From positions 83,644,001 to 83,708,000 of the forward strand of contig CM075345.1 in assembly GCA_037693485.1 (NCBI GenBank): a DNA stretch of 64,000 nt, read 5' to 3'. Below, one piece after another: positions 32,520 through 44,115 of this stretch (its first letter is position 1; each line of letters opens with the position of its first letter). The position numbers and the translations under genes are program-made. Below the pieces are notes generated by a model, which worked only from the letters and a program-made list of their open reading frames with translations, was not told the DNA's origin and made no database searches. This DNA is from Kitagawia praeruptora (Eukaryota > Streptophyta > Magnoliopsida > Apiales > Apiaceae).

Positions 32520-33000
32520 CTTCAATTTGGCTTCGCTGCTGCAGTTATGCGTTCTAATGAAAGTAGCAGCTTCAATTTTACCAAGATTGATCTTGACAGG
32601 AACACACCTTTTTTAGTTGTAGTAATACTCTCCTGAAGACCTCCAAGATCAATGGCCAAAGTTGGTTGATAATCGACAGCAGATGTGATACGACCAAGCA
32701 AAGCAGACACTTCAGAATTGGCCTGCAAGAAAATAAAAATTAGCATAACCAAATAACATGTCAACTAGACTTCAGAACTCCCATTGCAGGGAACAGTACC
32801 ACCAAACAAGCCAATCTTCCCTCCTCTTTGGTATGGTGCAAGGAGATCAACAACCTACAATTGAGCATCTCATTAAGATTACACACATTATATACAGACA
32901 ATAGAATAAAAATGGTTAACAACATCCCCCACACCAGAAAAAGAAAAGCGCGTGGTCCAATATAAATTACCTTAATACCAGTGACAAGAATTTGTTGCTA
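32520..33000 (-). pseudogene. ATP synthase beta subunit, exon fragments
   Basis: Three exon pieces of mitochondrial F1-ATPase beta in order: 33000-32971 (QQILVTGIK then GT donor), 32854-32797 (VVDLLAPYQRGGKIGLFGG after an AG acceptor) and 32722-32603 (ANSEVSALLGR, then YQPTLAIDLGGLQ, TTTKKG). The Walker A loop that should follow GLFGG is missing, and substitutions such as GLQES for the conserved GLQER occur. A stop precedes QQILV. Introns are retained, so it is a captured genomic copy. Confidence 0.85.
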
Positions 33001-33009
33001 AGTTGCTTG

Positions 33010-33690
33010 CTCAACTCTTCATATATAAAAATTGATACACTACATTGAAACTCTTTATCATCTCTATAAAACGAACAAACACCCACTGATCATGGAGGTC
33101 TAGCATACTCTTAAATCTGAAAGGATGAATTAGTTGAGACATTTCATCAAACAGATTGTGCCCAACTGAAACTTACTAATTGAATCAAATTACAAATTGA
33201 AACATTAAATCAAACAGATTGAAACTTACTAATTGAATCGAAAAATGGATTGCTTCAAGTAGAGGGGGGTTTCGTATGAATTGGAACCGCGAACTGGTTC
33301 TCAAGCTATGAATGGATGGTTGTATGAACTGGGTCTCAAGTTATTACTTAGAGCTATGGGTGCGTGTTTGATAAAGGTGAGATGCAGAACTAGGGTTTCA
33401 ATTTGTGTTTGTATGTTTATGCGAGTGTTTAAATTTGTGTGTGTATTATGTTTATGTGTTTGTGCGGCTGAGAAGATAAGAGGGGAAGAAGAGAAGATTG
33501 AGGGGAAATGAAATTTTGGCGAGGAGGGAAATGAAATTTGGGGGAAGTGAAATATTAGTAAAGAGGAAAATCAAATATTAACAGGCGGTAATATGAATTA
33601 GATGAAGGGAGGGAAGTGAAATTTGAGATTATAGATCATGAAATTCTAAAAAAAAAATCAGAAATTTGATTTGAAACAAAAATTTTTTTT
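33010..33690. other. Unrecognised stretch beside the ATP synthase fragment
   Basis: Contains a GA-rich run around 33480-33640 with 'gaaatttggggg'-like short repeats. No supportable gene; it may be subterminal DNA of the element that captured the gene fragments. Confidence 0.3.
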
Positions 33691-33699
33691 TGAAATATT

Positions 33700-34448
33700 A
33701 ATATAATAGATACTCATTTTAGTGTCAAGATTTTAATAGTATTTTTGGCGGATTTATATTATAAACCATACAAGAATGATTTTTTTCCTAACTTTTTGTA
33801 CACATCACTAAAATTAGTATATAATATCATCCGTACGGTTGGATCGTCCAAAAACATTTTTTAAAAATATTATTCGAAAATTATACTAGTTTGACCAAGG
33901 AGTAATTTGATAGTTGACAATTAAAATATCATACAATAATGATTCATTTTTTTCTAATTTTTTGTACATATCACTAAAATCAGTATATAACATCATTCGT
34001 ACGGTTGGATCGTCGAAAAAAATATTAAAAAAATAGATCATGTTCAATCGGTACGACACTAGTTAGAGGGAGTAGTACTTTTGGCTGATTTATATTATAA
34101 ACACGTACAATAATGATTTTTTTTTCTAACTTTTTTTACACATCACTAAAATTAGTATATAACATCATCCGTATGGTTGGATCGTCCAAAAACATTTTTT
34201 AAAAATATTATTCGAAAATTATACTAGTTTGACCAAGGAGTACTTTGATAGTTGACCATTAAAATATTATACAAGAATGATTCATTTTTTTCTAATTTTT
34301 TGTACACATCACTAAAATCAGTATATAACATCATTCGTACGGTTGGATCGTCGAAAAAAAAATTAAAAAAATAGATCATGTTCAATCGGTATGACACTAG
34401 TTAAAGGGAGTAGTACTTTTGGCTGATTTATATTATAAACACGTACAG
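33700..34448. repeat. Satellite, ~170-bp monomers in ~340-bp dimers
   Basis: The phrase 'catcactaaaatcagtata' and its variants start near 33803, 33966, 34140 and 34306, giving alternating A and B monomers of about 165-175 bp (dimer ~340 bp). Each has '..tacggttggatcgtc..aaaaa'. The unit resembles the 177-bp satellite at 46786-47961. The array stops abruptly at 34448. Confidence 0.8.
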
Positions 34449-34596
34449 AAAAAAACTAGCAATTTCAACCAAATAGCAATTGCGACTGGAGCAATTCCTA
34501 CCATTCGAGTTGGTAGGAATTAATGGCAATTCCGACAAAAAAAGGCCAAAACCGACCAATCACGCGTGGTCGGTTTTGGCCTTTTTTCTTGTAGTG
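34449..34596. mobile_element. CACTA-type right terminus with long hairpin
   Basis: Ends in ..TTTTTTCTTGTAGTG (34582-34596), i.e. CACTACAAGAAAAAA on the other strand. Just inside is a hairpin with ~21-bp arms, GGCCAAAACCGACCA around an 8-base loop (34537-34587). The left partner is not found in the window. Confidence 0.55.
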
Positions 34597-34852
34597 TCTC
34601 TCAAATGCGTAATAGACGGGTATTTATGGCTAATATCAACAATTTATGATTTTCTTGTCACTTTTATTCAATTTTACGGTAATTATGTCATTCTTTCGAT
34701 AGATAGATTAAGTCAATATTTTCACTAAAAATAAGTTTTGTAATTGCAGTCTAAAAATTATTAGATTTTTTAAAGAAAAATAGAAGGCACAGAAAAAACT
34801 CCTCTCGGACTATTTGTTGTAGGCTTGTAGCTCTTGTCTATCAAACAAATAA

Positions 34853-35172
34853 GAGCATCTCCAAGGGTGTTATGTATATTTGTTAGCTATAATATAATAT
34901 ATTGATAATTATCTAAAATTATAGCTAAGAGGTTCTAGGTTTACTCAATGGTATTATGTATAATTATATTATCTAAAAGTATACCTAATAGATTTAGAGG
35001 TTTTACAAATGTAGCTAGCCCAATTTTAGTTATCTATATTTTTTTGCTAAGGAATAATGGTTAGAGTATTGAATTTTTACCTAATATCTAAAATATGCCA
35101 CATAGATGCCATGTAGATGACACATAGATGAATTTAACTAACAACTAACAGATTTTATCATTGGAGATGCTC
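34853..35172. mobile_element. Harbinger/Tourist-like MITE
   Basis: 320 bp, terminal inverted repeats GAGCATCTCCAA / TTGGAGATGCTC, flanked by TAA on both sides, the 3-bp target typical of PIF/Harbinger. AT-rich, non-coding, with internal 'attatgtataattat'-type repeats. It sits about 0.2 kb upstream of the HSP20-like gene. Confidence 0.8.
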
Positions 35173-35389
35173 TAAAAAGGTCGCATTTGACAGATGGATT
35201 AACCTGGATAATAATTAGAACCAATCCGTTACATTAATCCCATTTGATGAAGCTACCTTTTCAAGTTAATTTTCATTATTGCTGCTGTATAATTACCTAT
35301 TAAGTCGTTGATACTCTGATACATAATTATCTCTATAGTAATAAAGGTTTATAACTCCGCCTAGGGATCCACTAAATCGGAGAAGAAGG

Positions 35390-35460
35390 TGCTGCAGCAA
35401 CAGTGGGTTAAACGACAACGTCTTGAAATCTTTATCACATCGTTTAATCGCCCTTAATCT
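35390..35460 (+). other. Likely 5' UTR exon of the HSP20-like gene
   Basis: A GC-richer segment ending at a consensus donor (CT|GTAAGT at 35461). It would be joined to the acceptor TACTACAG at 37272, 20 bp upstream of the start ATG, across a ~1.8-kb intron. The 5' boundary is a guess. Confidence 0.45.
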
Positions 35461-36379
35461 GTAAGTACTTTCTGCTTTTTATCATCTGTATATTAAACAA
35501 ATTTTTCATTCAGTACGCAACTTATTATTTATAAGCAGGGTTTTGCATTGGTTTACATAATTAATTTTAACATCAGAATTTAGTGCTTCTCGAAATTATA
35601 TGTACAAAAGGCATAAAGATTCTGATGAAAATGCATCAATTATATATCTATATGATTTAGAATGATATTGATGGATTGCATGTGTGCATTTGTATTATAC
35701 TTTATAATTGTCAACATATGATCCCAGACATGGACTGATTAAATTGATCAAAAGCTCGAGTCGAGCTAATTTTGCATCTTAAGTAATTTCATTGAGTAAA
35801 ATGTGTAGTTTAAATTTTGGCAGTAGCAGTATCATCAAGGCGTAGATAGTGCTGCGGGCTACAATGTTACTGTAATGTTTGTGGGCACACAATTTGTAGT
35901 GAACAAACAGAATTGGTTTACCCTTTCTGGCTACGATACTCTTATGTTTTGCATGTCACTGTAGCCACATCATTTTCATGTTAGTATGACTCTATAGTAT
36001 CAGTTTATATCTGGTCATGTGGATTGTTCATATATCCTGCAAGAGACTGTGGTTGTAGCTGTATATAGTGTTTGTAGAATTGTAGTTGTATGCAGTAGTT
36101 ATTTAAACCGAATGGCTGACACATGGGACAGTCTCAAACAACAGTGTCACTGTGGTTTCCCTTTGCATGTCGTGGTGTTGTGATCGTTTTTAGATTTATG
36201 TTCAGTAGTTGTTGGCACGCGGATAGTTGCCAGCTACCTTACCATGAATTATGGACTTGTGCGTGGGAGGCACATAAGATATAATTAGTAGCGCCACATC
36301 ACATGATTATCTAATCGATAACTCTGATGATAGAGAATGATGTTATACTACAAATATACAAATAGCATTTCCACATTTT

Positions 36380-36545
36380 AGGCGCCAATACGAATTAACG
36401 TATTCATCATATTAGTCGGCAGTACGAATTTTTTTTTCAATTGTTCAGGCACCAATATGATTCGCCATTGTCAATTTTTTAGGCGGCAATATGATTCACC
36501 ATTTTCAATTTTTTAGGCGCAAATATGGATCCCCATTTATTAATG
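36380..36545. repeat. Degenerate ~48-bp tandem repeat in an intron
   Basis: The phrase 'ttttaggcgccaatatga' recurs three to four times with drift. It lies inside the long 5' UTR intron of the HSP20-like gene. Confidence 0.6.
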
Positions 36546-37292
36546 AAATGCTCTTTTAAATTTGAACGAGTTGTACATATATCTTCTTCAATCTTTAACT
36601 TTTAGCCTTTTAGGTATCATTTGAGGATTTTTTCCTAGTTTTTTTTAAAGAATAAAGAAATGACTCTAACAATAAATTTAGAGCTTAGAAAAACAGTAAA
36701 CATATCAGAGCTTGGAAAATAGTTGAACTGGAGAAGGTGTGCATTTTTTTTTTTTTTTTGTTTAAGTGGATGTTGAAGATGTTATTCACTGTAAGTATGG
36801 GGTAGCGAAACATGCTTTAAGTGCTGATAAAGAAATTCCCTGCTAACAGTATTAGATGCATATGTTTAGGTTATATTGACAATAAAGTTAGTTGCATTCA
36901 TGAGTGGCCACATCACAGTAGATGTGGTTTTCGACTTTGCATGTCTCTTTTTTTAACTTATATTTATTTATGTATATTGTATCTTCTGCTTCATTAGCAA
37001 TTTGGATTTACAAATAAGTATAAAATTTAATTCGATATATAACTCCTGATATACACGTTTGATCATTTTGGTTACTAAATTTTTGAATAAAGCTTGGTCA
37101 GTTTATTGGATTTTATTTATTGTTCTTGTTATGTTATAGATGGTAGAAGGTTGTTTACTAGGGAAAATAACAGAAAATTGCAGCAGAAAATAGAAATACC
37201 TATCTGTAGTATATTCTGTGAGAACAAAGCCAGAGCTATCTGTTGACTTCAAGAAATAAATTTTTACTACAGGATTTTTCTCGGTTACTGGC

Positions 37293-39030
37293 ATGGATAC
37301 TCTACCTTACAGAAAGAAGGCGAAAGGAGTTATGTGGGAAAATAGTGGGGATGCATTGTTAGCAAAAGATTCAAACGAGAATAGTAGCATTTTGGAGCGA
37401 TTTCAACATGATTCGAGTAAAAGGGGTAGTTATGATCTTAAGCGAACTTCTGCATCCCCGACAACCGTCAATGTCAACAGCCCTTTCATGATGCCACTTT
37501 ATTCTATTTCCAGTGTTGAAGAATATTTTTCTAAAACAAGTACTATCTTGACCGGGACAGCTAAAAATGGGAGTACAGGACCATCTGTTGGAGCGCTGGA
37601 CATTGGTGTCAACGCATCTGCCTATTTCTTCCGAGTTGCACTACCTGGAGTCAAGAGAGATCCCGGTACTCTTCTTCCTTCTTTTATTGGTTTAATTCTG
37701 CAAACTAAAGGATACATGTTTGATATGAAATTCTACATGTATCACACGTCAGAATTAGAAAGAAAGAAAAAGAGAGCACAAGTCAGTTAAACATCATTGA
37801 ATACTGACACAATTGTTTGCAAAAGTAATTGATGAATCCATGTCGATATTTTGACATGCTTTGTTATTTTTGACTGAGGACATATATCAGTGTTGGTTCT
37901 ATGTTACCTAGGCTCAGTTACAGCCTTACAGCCTATAGGTGTTGGGACACGAGTGCAGATCCAAGTGTCGGATTATTAGTTTTTTTTTTTTTTTTTTTGA
38001 ATTCTTGGATATGGATCCAGATGCGGGGACTAATCATATAAATATAAAATGTAATTTCATAATACTTTTCGTACATCTAGAAGAATATTCTCTATTTCTA
38101 ATACATAGCAGATGGACTACATCTTAAATATAATCTAAAGGGTAATTACGAACTAGTTGTCTAGAGGCCTTGCTGGATTACACTTTGAACTCGACTACAA
38201 GAGGGTGAATGTCTCGTTTCAACATGAGGCATCCGTGTCAAATCCCATACCCACACCCATGTTTTGTCATGTGCATCATGGGTATGATGGCAAAAATTAA
38301 AGACTCCCAGTAACAAAGTGTGAGTTCTATGGATAACTACTTAAAATATTGTTGATGAACTTTATATGTAGAGAGCCAAACAAGAGTAGCAGACTACTGT
38401 ACCAAAGAGTGTTAGATTGAACTTGTTCATTTATCAATATGTAGGCGATAGTACTGTTCTCTTTCTGAACTAGCTTTTCTTGGTCGGGCGATATAATCAA
38501 TTGCTCGAAAGGTTACTAGGGAATTGCCGGTAGCTTTTTTCTTGATTTGCAGCGAATGCCCGAGATATTTAATATCTGTCTCCTGCCATGCAACTAATTT
38601 TATTCAAAATAAACAAAAAAAAAACATTTTTTTATGTTCTTTGATGACACTGTGTTCCTGGATATGTTCCTTTGTACTTGTAAACTACACGTTAACAATA
38701 GTTGTTTTTGCTTGTATTATCACTTCTGCAAGGTAATTAATATTTGTTGTAGCAGGGCACTTTAGCTGTGAGATAGAACGTGATGGAAAGGTCCAGATTC
38801 GTGGCATGACAACCACCGGTGAAAAAACTGTTTTTAGATATGGTCGAGTTTTTGAGATGAAAGTACAGCAACAATGTCCGCCTGGGCCATTCACTCTTTA
38901 CTTCAGCTTACCAGGACCTGTTGATCCAAGGCTATTCTTTCCAAACTTCAGGTCTGACGGCATCCTTGAAGCTGTTGTTGTGAAATTAAATGCAACAGAT
39001 GCCTTTAAAAATGCATCCTTGAGTATATAA
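37293..39030 (+). CDS. Alpha-crystallin/HSP20-like protein (ACD22.3/IDM2/IDM3 type)
   Basis: Two coding exons, 37293-37665 and 38756-39030 (373+275=648 bp, 215 aa). The phase-1 junction joins ..RDPG to HFSCEIERDGKVQIRG. The C-terminal ~115 residues form an alpha-crystallin fold: GALDIGVNASAYFFRVALPG (strands 2-3), TTTGEKTVFRYGRVFEMK, then PPGPFTLYFSLPGPVDPRLF and DGILEAVVVKL. This wording is typical of the plant ACD22.3/IDM2/IDM3 group rather than cytosolic small heat shock proteins. In Arabidopsis IDM2 and IDM3 work in the nucleus with a histone acetyltransferase to guide ROS1-type DNA demethylation; I infer a similar setting but cannot tell which paralogue this is. The start ATG is the first one after the acceptor, the frame is intact, and the codon use looks like a real gene. 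Confidence 0.85.
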
Positions 39031-39518
39031 ATCAGGAGCAGCATTAAACGGCTCTTTTTGTAGCCTATGCTATCTAGAGCTGTGACGGTTTTTGGTTGTT
39101 TTGCCACGTGTATATGAGTATCTTGCTATGATGGAGCGCTGATATTTTTGGGCTGAATATTTATTTTTCAATGACAGTATAGAATGCTTGATAATTTTTG
39201 GGGAAATATATTTCAGCTAGATCTGTTACTCTATGTTAAAGGATGTGGAAGGACACGAATACTATGAACTCAATTTACATTCCACCATTAATTTCTAACA
39301 GATGTCTCATGACACACATACCTTGCTCTTTTTTCTAAAAAGTCTATATGTATCTTGTTTTTACTGCAAGCCTACATATTTTAGCAATGGTAAGTTACTG
39401 GTTTTCATAAAATCTCGTTCGAAAGTCCATTTTTTGGCCAAAGAGTGGATCACGAGTGTCAATCATTGGGGCAATAATTTGTTTTCATGTTCAAATTAAA
39501 TATTTCAGGATTTTTTTT

Positions 39519-39548
39519 GGTGGGGTGGGGTGGGGTGGGGTGGGGGGG
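39519..39548 (+). other. (TGGGG)n tract, potential G-quadruplex
   Basis: GG then five runs of four or more G separated by single T, ending in a seven-G run. Short loops make a stable parallel quadruplex likely on the plus strand. It lies about 0.5 kb downstream of the HSP20-like stop codon. Confidence 0.8.
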
Positions 39549-39689
39549 CAGAAAAAATGGGCTACCTCTCTTTGCTAGGTGGTGAACTTTTCACCTTTTT
39601 GTATATCTTCTATGAGCCTTTTGGTAGTATGAGTGAACTCATTGGTCTTGACGCATGGTACCCAGTTTTTTGAAGTCCCTATGGTGCAG

Positions 39690-40105
39690 GAAGAAGTGGA
39701 GGCGTTCAATGAGGCTCTTGAAGAAGGTTGGGATGAACTAGCAGAGGCCTTCATGCAAAATGTGGGTATTCAGGATCATGCAGTTGCTGGAATTCAAATG
39801 CATGAGGTGGTTTGGGAAGATGAATTAGCAGTCGAGGAAGACGATGAACTCTTTGAGATATTCTGAGTTGGTCATGCAAGTTTATGTGCTGGATCCGTTA
39901 AAGATTTTGTCTCAATCTTATATTCTTATTTTGTTAGTCTCTGTCGTTGTCATGGCTGTAGTGTGTCTGTTTCTCTTGCAGTAATGTTCCATTATGGTGT
40001 ATGTTTTGGCTTGGGTCCGTTTAAGATCTAGTTCTATGTCTGTTCCCCTCCTATAATTGGAGGTTTATCTATCTATGAAATATTGTCTTTCAAAAAAAAA
40101 AAAAA
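39690..40105 (+). other. Acidic exon-like ORF and poly-A tail, unknown
   Basis: After a good acceptor (ATGGTGCAG at 39689) an open frame encodes EEVEAFNEALEEGWDELAEA and ends in EEDDELFEIF and TGA at 39866. It is strongly acidic. About 220 bp later comes 'aaatattgtctttc' and a run of ~14 A (40091-40105). This could be the last exon of a separate gene, an alternative terminal exon, or the 3' end of a 5'-truncated retroelement. I cannot decide. Confidence 0.35.
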
Positions 40106-40583
40106 GGTCTACGAGCTTGACCTTGATCACGTTCATTTGGAATTGCTATTTAGAGCTGTTTTGTTTTGTCGTGTAATGTTGTGCATGCCACGATAAAATG
40201 TAATATCGTAAAAATGGATAATTTTTTTATAATATTTTTGATGCACGTTTGAGGTATAATATTTAAAAATTATAATTTTGACGAGTTTGGAAAAAATGCT
40301 ATTTTTTTTTTCGAAAGAAAAAAGTGCTAGTTTTTAGAACATGATATTAAAATTTGAGTTGAAATCAATTTTAAAATTAGATTATCATAAATTACAAAAA
40401 AAATTAATTGAGTTGTATTTTCTCCGTCCCGTTTCAAGTGGCTAATTTGGCTTTTTAATTGAGTTTACATATATTAGAAAATTGAAAAAAATTAAAAATA
40501 TAATATTGTAAAATATAATTAATTTATTTTAAAATGCATTTTTTATATTTTTATAATTATAAATATATAAATTTCTATCTATA

Positions 40584-41812
40584 TCTATATATATTACGGC
40601 GCCTGGAGATCGGAAAGTTACCAGAAACGTTTAAGGTATTTTTCTTGAATTTTCGATTTTTTGATTTTTTTTTTTATTAAAATTGTTTTCTTACATTAAA
40701 TAGCTCTTAATGGCATATTAATTAGTCATTGATTATACCTAATAAATATAATGTCTGAAGATCGGAAAGTTACCAGAAACGTTTAAGGTATTTTTCTTGA
40801 ATTTTCGGTTTTTTGATTTTTTTATTAAAATTGTTTTCTTGCATTAAATAGCTCTTAATGGCATATTAATTAGTCATTAATTATACCTAATAAATATAAT
40901 GCCTGGAGATCGGAAAGTTACCAGAAACGTTTAAGGTATTTGTCTTGAATTTTCGGTTTTTTGATTTTTTTTATTAAAATTGTTTTCTTGCATTAAATAG
41001 CTCTTAATGCCATATTAATTAGTCATTAATTATACCTAATAAATATGTATTAAATTTATTTTATTTATTTAAGAAATTATAAAACATTATTTTGAGCATT
41101 ATAATTATTATTTCAGCATTAAATATTAGTTACATATATAATTAAGTTTTTTTAGGTAAAATGATGACTAAAAATTGTTTACATTACGTAATTTTTTATT
41201 CCCTATCGAATAGCACTCCAACTTCTTTTCGAACAATTGTAGTACAGACGACCCTTAACTTTTTAAGCAATTTTTATCATTAGTGGTTATGGAAATCGTA
41301 ATAGATTGTAGAAGTATTTAATGTTCGCTTAACATATGTAATAAAAATAACATGGGTTATGACCAAACTGATTAAATTGAAAAAATACATTTTTATCGGT
41401 AGACTAAATCGATAAAAAAGTTATATACCCGTTGTTCATTATATTATGTCGAAATAAAATAATATTCTAATTAAATAAATTATTACACTACAATTGAACA
41501 TGTATGTTATGAGAGGGGCGTTGGCTTTAAAAAGTGTTATTATATATAATATTTATAACTTTTGATCGTAAAGATTACGTTTGTATTATAATTACTATTT
41601 TTTATGTTTATGATATTTTGGAGATTATAAATTTTTCGATATATAAAGAGAATATCTTCAAACTTATAATTTATGTAAATTATTTTGAATCAATTTTTTT
41701 AAAAAATTCTTAAGAGACCAATCAATTTTTAAAAATAAAAAAAAATTCATCTGTTTTCAATATTTTAAAATAAAAATTTGTGAACCGCGCAAAGCGCGGA
41801 TAAATTTACTAG
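40584..41812 (+). mobile_element. Helitron, non-autonomous, 1,229 bp
   Basis: 5' end TCTATATATATTACGGCGCC preceded by A; 3' end hairpin CCGCGC-AAA-GCGCGG, then ATAAATTTA and CTAG followed by T. All Helitron features are present. No Rep/helicase, no ORF of note. Contains a threefold tandem repeat (separate entry). Confidence 0.85.
40601..41045. repeat. ~150-bp tandem repeat inside the Helitron, three units
   Basis: Units begin with 'ggagatcggaaagttaccag'-type sequence at about 40601, 40753 and 40901 (periods ~151 and ~149) and are nearly identical, with small changes in T-run length. Confidence 0.9.
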
Positions 41813-41974
41813 TTTTTGATAAAAGTTAAAAAAGTCAAATGAAGGAGTGGGATAAAGGAAGTATAACATTTGTGGGTTATTAAACAAAATTATTAAAAAT
41901 TGTACACAAATGTGCAAAAACCTGAAATATGTTAACCACGGTTGGATACCAAAAATTATGCAACCAACAAATCT

Positions 41975-42090
41975 GGACCGTTGGAAAGTCATCCAACGGC
42001 GGAAAGAAACGGCCAAAGCAATGTTTCATTGTTGCCACCGCAATTAGTCATTGAGGTAGCCGCAATGTTTCATTGCTACTACCTATTTTT
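41975..42090. repeat. CAATG-TTT-CATTG hairpin cluster, isolated copy
   Basis: Contains GCAATGTTTCATTG, CCGCAATT..CATTGAGG and GCCGCAATGTTTCATTGC within 110 bp. The same hairpin motif marks the MULE ends further right. No second half of an element is seen nearby. Confidence 0.6.
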
Positions 42091-42099
42091 TTTAAATAC

Positions 42100-42580
42100 A
42101 AAACTACCCTTATAAATAAACTACCGTTAGCATGGGATCATATATAGCAAATTAATCTTTATATATTCATTTGATGAAAAAATGTGTAATTAGACTAAAT
42201 AATAAAAATAATGAAACAATTTCAACAAATTTAGACGATAGAGTTTACTACATTTTGATGATAGACTTTACTACATGTCCGGATTCCGAAATTCGTTCAT
42301 TATGAATATTTTTAAAAATTGAATAAATAATTATTTTTTATTAAAATTGAATTAATTATAAATTTTAATAATAATTATTTATTAAATTTTAAAACATTAG
42401 ATAATGTTTTTACAAGCAAAATAAATACAAAACTATATTTTTTTAAAAAAAATCGAGAATCGAAACCCTAAATCCTAGTTGACCACTAAACTTAAAATTT
42501 CTAATTGTGTTCAAGTATAAATTTATTGAATCTCCTCATAATTGATAATATTGATAGGTTGATTAGTGGAAGTAAGGTTA
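42100..42580. other. AT-rich stretch, nothing recognised
   Basis: No gene-like frame and no transposon end is visible. It runs into the left partial unit of the 177-bp satellite. Confidence 0.5.
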
Positions 42581-42599
42581 AATTGGTAGGTACGGAGCC

Positions 42600-42705
42600 A
42601 CTACCGAAATTGGTAGATATATATTGACTTACGTGCGGTTGGATTATCGATAAGTATTTTTTAAAAAATAGAAACAACAATCCGGGACAAAGCACTAGTT
42701 AGTAG
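42600..42705. repeat. 177-bp satellite, partial unit left of the CACTA
   Basis: Contains 'gacttacgtgcggttggat', 'aacaacaatccgggacaaag' and ends 'cactagttagtag', which matches the units at 46786-47961. The CACTA element inserted immediately after 'tag'. Confidence 0.85.
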
Positions 42706-43619
42706 CACTACGCCATAGATGGCCTATTGCAACTTTTGGGCATGGGTGTTACCACTATGGATGTTACCATAGGTATGAAATTTTTGAGCTATCGCAACTT
42801 GTGATTGTGGTGTGTTACCAAATCCTCAAAAGTATGTTACTATAGCTATAAAGGTGTTAACAGTGGGCAACACCATGTGATGTGTTACCATAGAGTATTC
42901 ATGATCAAAAATTTTATGTTATTTAAAATTAATGATTTAATAATTATTTGACTTTAGAAAATAATTAATTTTGTCAAAATCTTTGAAGTTATCATTTTAA
43001 AACGTAATATTACATCAAATAATTAAATTATTGATTTTTCATAAATATTAACTTTTGTTTATAAATTTCAAATAAAAAGTTTTTAAAATAAAATAATATC
43101 AAAAAAATTCATATCAAGAAAATAATGAAAATATTAAATTTTAACTAAATTCATTAAAAAGATTAATAAAGAAAACAAATTTTGTATAAATCGTGAATTA
43201 TTACAAAATAATGAAAAAAATAAATTTAACAATTATATTTTAATATCAATAAACTAAAATAAAATAATAATATTTAAAAAAATAAAAAAGGATTAGAATT
43301 GATTAGAAGTGCTGAGCGGCAACCAAAAACTGAGAGAGGGAAACAAAAATTGAGAGCGGGCAAACAAAAATTTGGAATGGGGGAAAAACAAGTTAAAACT
43401 TTCATTTCTCATTTCTCTCTTTCATTTCTCTCGCCCTCACTTCTCTCGCCTCTCTCACTGGGTCAATTAGGGTTTAATTAGGATTTGAACAGGATTAGGG
43501 TTCAAAGATTCAGTTAGGATTCGATCTGTGTATCGAAGTTTAGGGTCCGCGATAGGTTAATCAAAGTTTGGTTGAAGAATTCAATTAGGGTTAATCGAAG
43601 CATGGTTTGTAATCTCTCT

Positions 43620-43830
43620 GTCTAACCTCTGTATCTCTCCCCCTCTCTCAAACCCCCTTCCTGTGTCTCTCTCTCCCTGTCTTTGTCTCTCTATGTATCT
43701 CTCTCTCTTCCTCCCTCCCTCTGTCTCTCTCTCCCTCCCTCCCTCCCTCTGTCTCTCTCTCCCTCTCTCTCATTCTCCATCTCCTTCCCCTTTGTCTCTC
43801 ACTCCCTATCTATCTCTCCCCTCTCTCTCA
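43620..43830 (+). repeat. CT-rich microsatellite tract
   Basis: Dense (TC)n with CCTCCC interruptions inside the CACTA element. It encodes only a low-complexity Ser/Leu/Pro frame, which I do not regard as a gene. Could act as a promoter-proximal pyrimidine tract of the captured region. Confidence 0.7.
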
Positions 43831-44115
43831 TGTATGTGTACAGATGATACAATAGCAACATAAATGTGTACAGATGATTTTGGTTTCCAATGATATTGTT
43901 GTACAGTGGATGTATCTGTTTCTAGTAAGTAATATAAATTTGTATTAGTTTTCATTTGATAGGTTTGTTATTTAGAACGTATTTTTTTGTTTATTATTAA
44001 ATCTGTGTTAAGTTTTTATGATTAGATTCATTTTTTGTTGAAATCAGATTCATGGTTGAAGATTTTTTTTTATGGTGATTGTATTTGTAGATTTATTATT
44101 TTTTTCTGAATGCAG

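Larger units (their letters stand above)
40420..41860. mobile_element. Stowaway-like MITE, split by a Helitron
   Basis: Left part begins 'tctccgtcccgtttcaagtg' (typical of Stowaway/Tc1-mariner MITE ends) and runs into AT-rich DNA to 40583. Right part (41813-41860) ends in degenerate 'gaaggagtgggataaaggaagta'-like sequence. The Helitron 40584-41812 lies between. The right end is divergent, so the right boundary is approximate. Confidence 0.5.

Noticed and set aside
8017..34596. Pairing the CACTACAACAG end at 8017 with the TTGTAGTG end at 34596 as one 26-kb CACTA element
   Set aside because: Termini agree only in CACTACAA; inner sequences differ, and the flanking triplets (aga and tct) are not direct repeats. 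They are reported as two separate ends.
35815..35880. Segment 'ggcagtagcagtatcatcaa' that recalls the start of animal U4 snRNA
   Set aside because: Match is short, there is no plant upstream sequence element or Sm site, and it lies in an intron of the HSP20-like gene.
43663..43863. Ser/Leu/Pro-rich 66-aa plus-strand frame
   Set aside because: It is a by-product of the CT microsatellite.
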